A DNA stretch of 13,520 nt from Lysobacterales bacterium. GTDB lineage: Bacteria > Pseudomonadota > Gammaproteobacteria > Xanthomonadales > SZUA-36. How positions within the stretch are numbered: the stretch's first letter is position 1; each line of letters opens with the position of its first letter. Shown here piece after piece: positions 13,156 to 13,520 of this stretch. The notes beneath the pieces are model-generated. The model was not told the DNA's origin, made no database searches, and worked only from the letters and a program-made list of their open reading frames with translations. Both the position numbers and the translations under genes were made by a program. The stretch is taken from contig SHZL01000042.1 in the NCBI GenBank assembly GCA_009692275.1, positions 1 through 13,520 of the forward strand. Direction: 5' to 3'.

Positions 13156-13520
13156 ATGAAAAGACAGCTAGCCTTATTTGTGCTCGCTTTGATTGTGGCC
13201 ATTCCAGACCTCAGCGCCGCAGTCAGTGACGCGGAGGTCCAGGCGCTGCGCGAGCAAATTCGCCTGCTTTCAGAGCGCATTGACCAATTGGAACGGGCTG
13301 AGTCACCAACCCAGGTTGCTGCCGAATCCAGCCCCGGGGCCGCACCCCAGGTCGCGCCCGTGGATGAACAAGCTGAAGAGCATGCAATGGACGCAAAAAT
13401 TGACCAGGCCGTTGCTGCCAAAGTGGACGAAAAAATGGCAGCAGTCTCGTGGGCTGAACGGATCCGCTGGTCGGGAGACTTCCGCTATCGCTACGAAGAC
13501 ATTGCCATCGAAGACAGCTC
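13156..13520 (+). CDS. Putative outer-membrane porin, N-terminal part (cut off by window edge)
   Basis: The first 121 codons of an open frame that runs off the window. ATG 13156 has GGAG 8 nt upstream. The product starts with a signal peptide (MKRQLALFVLALIVAIPDLSAA). A short coiled coil follows (DAEVQALREQIRLLSERIDQLE), then a Pro/Ala/Glu-rich linker and a second charged helix. After that comes WAERIRWSGDFRYRYEDI, which looks like the first beta-strand of a trimeric porin. A coiled coil before the barrel is typical of the putative-porin family and of phosphate/polyphosphate porins OprP/OprO. The Pho-box-like promoter and position after pstS suggest uptake of phosphate or phosphorylated compounds, but that is inference; the barrel and its selectivity residues are outside the window. 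Confidence 0.8.
   Translation, partial: MKRQLALFVLALIVAIPDLSAAVSDAEVQALREQIRLLSERIDQLERAESPTQVAAESSPGAAPQVAPVDEQAEEHAMDAKIDQAVAAKVDEKMAAVSWAERIRWSGDFRYRYEDIAIEDS

Noticed and set aside
13149..13421. 90-codon minus-strand frame opposite the porin N-terminus
   Set aside because: Ser/Ala-rich shadow of the coiled-coil coding region; the plus strand has start, ribosome site and signal peptide.

Overview
The window looks like an ordinary chromosomal segment of a gammaproteobacterium. Amino-acid motifs and gene neighbourhoods point there: bamC next to dapA, with bcp, a complete tusDCB-tusE cluster, a BepA-type protease and phoB-phoR with textbook Pho boxes. Moderate GC and the gene content would suit a marine member such as Halieaceae/Cellvibrionales, but the genus cannot be fixed from the sequence alone. 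I see no insertion sequence, prophage, CRISPR array, tRNA or rRNA. Sixteen protein genes are supported; the first (bamC) and last (a porin) are cut by the window edges.

Left block (1-3381). dapA (lysine/diaminopimelate synthesis) and the outer-membrane assembly lipoprotein gene bamC run leftward. Divergent from them, bcp (thiol peroxidase) and a PIN-PhoH ATPase/RNase gene run rightward, probably as one transcript. Centre-left (3412-5675): an uncharacterised outer-membrane beta-barrel gene (tentatively FadL-like) runs leftward and converges with the PhoH gene. Back-to-back with it is thiD, which runs rightward.

Centre (5653-8081): a tight leftward operon tusD-tusC-tusB-tusE followed by an NAD-type isocitrate dehydrogenase gene. 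The tus genes are joined by TGATG/ATGA overlaps. They encode the sulfur relay that carries persulfide from TusA to MnmA for tRNA 2-thiouridine. The dehydrogenase has an ambiguous start codon, and its 3' end overlaps the 3' end of thiD by 23 bp. A perfect 16-bp palindrome lies in the short gap between tusD and the divergent bepA.

Right block (8168-13520): bepA (periplasmic metalloprotease-chaperone for the outer membrane), then a phosphate-starvation module: phoB-phoR, pstS and a porin gene. Each of the three transcription units begins with a Pho-box-like direct repeat with 11-nt periodicity, 9-10 nt upstream of a -10 element. PhoB should therefore activate its own operon, the phosphate-binding protein and probably the porin. 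A strong rho-independent terminator separates pstS from the porin, and no pstCAB genes follow pstS here.

I did not find a clearly new multi-gene system. The points most worth a second look are the shared Pho promoter layout including the porin, the two-cysteine DsrC-like TusE, the odd starts of the dehydrogenase and the beta-barrel gene, and the palindrome between tusD and bepA.
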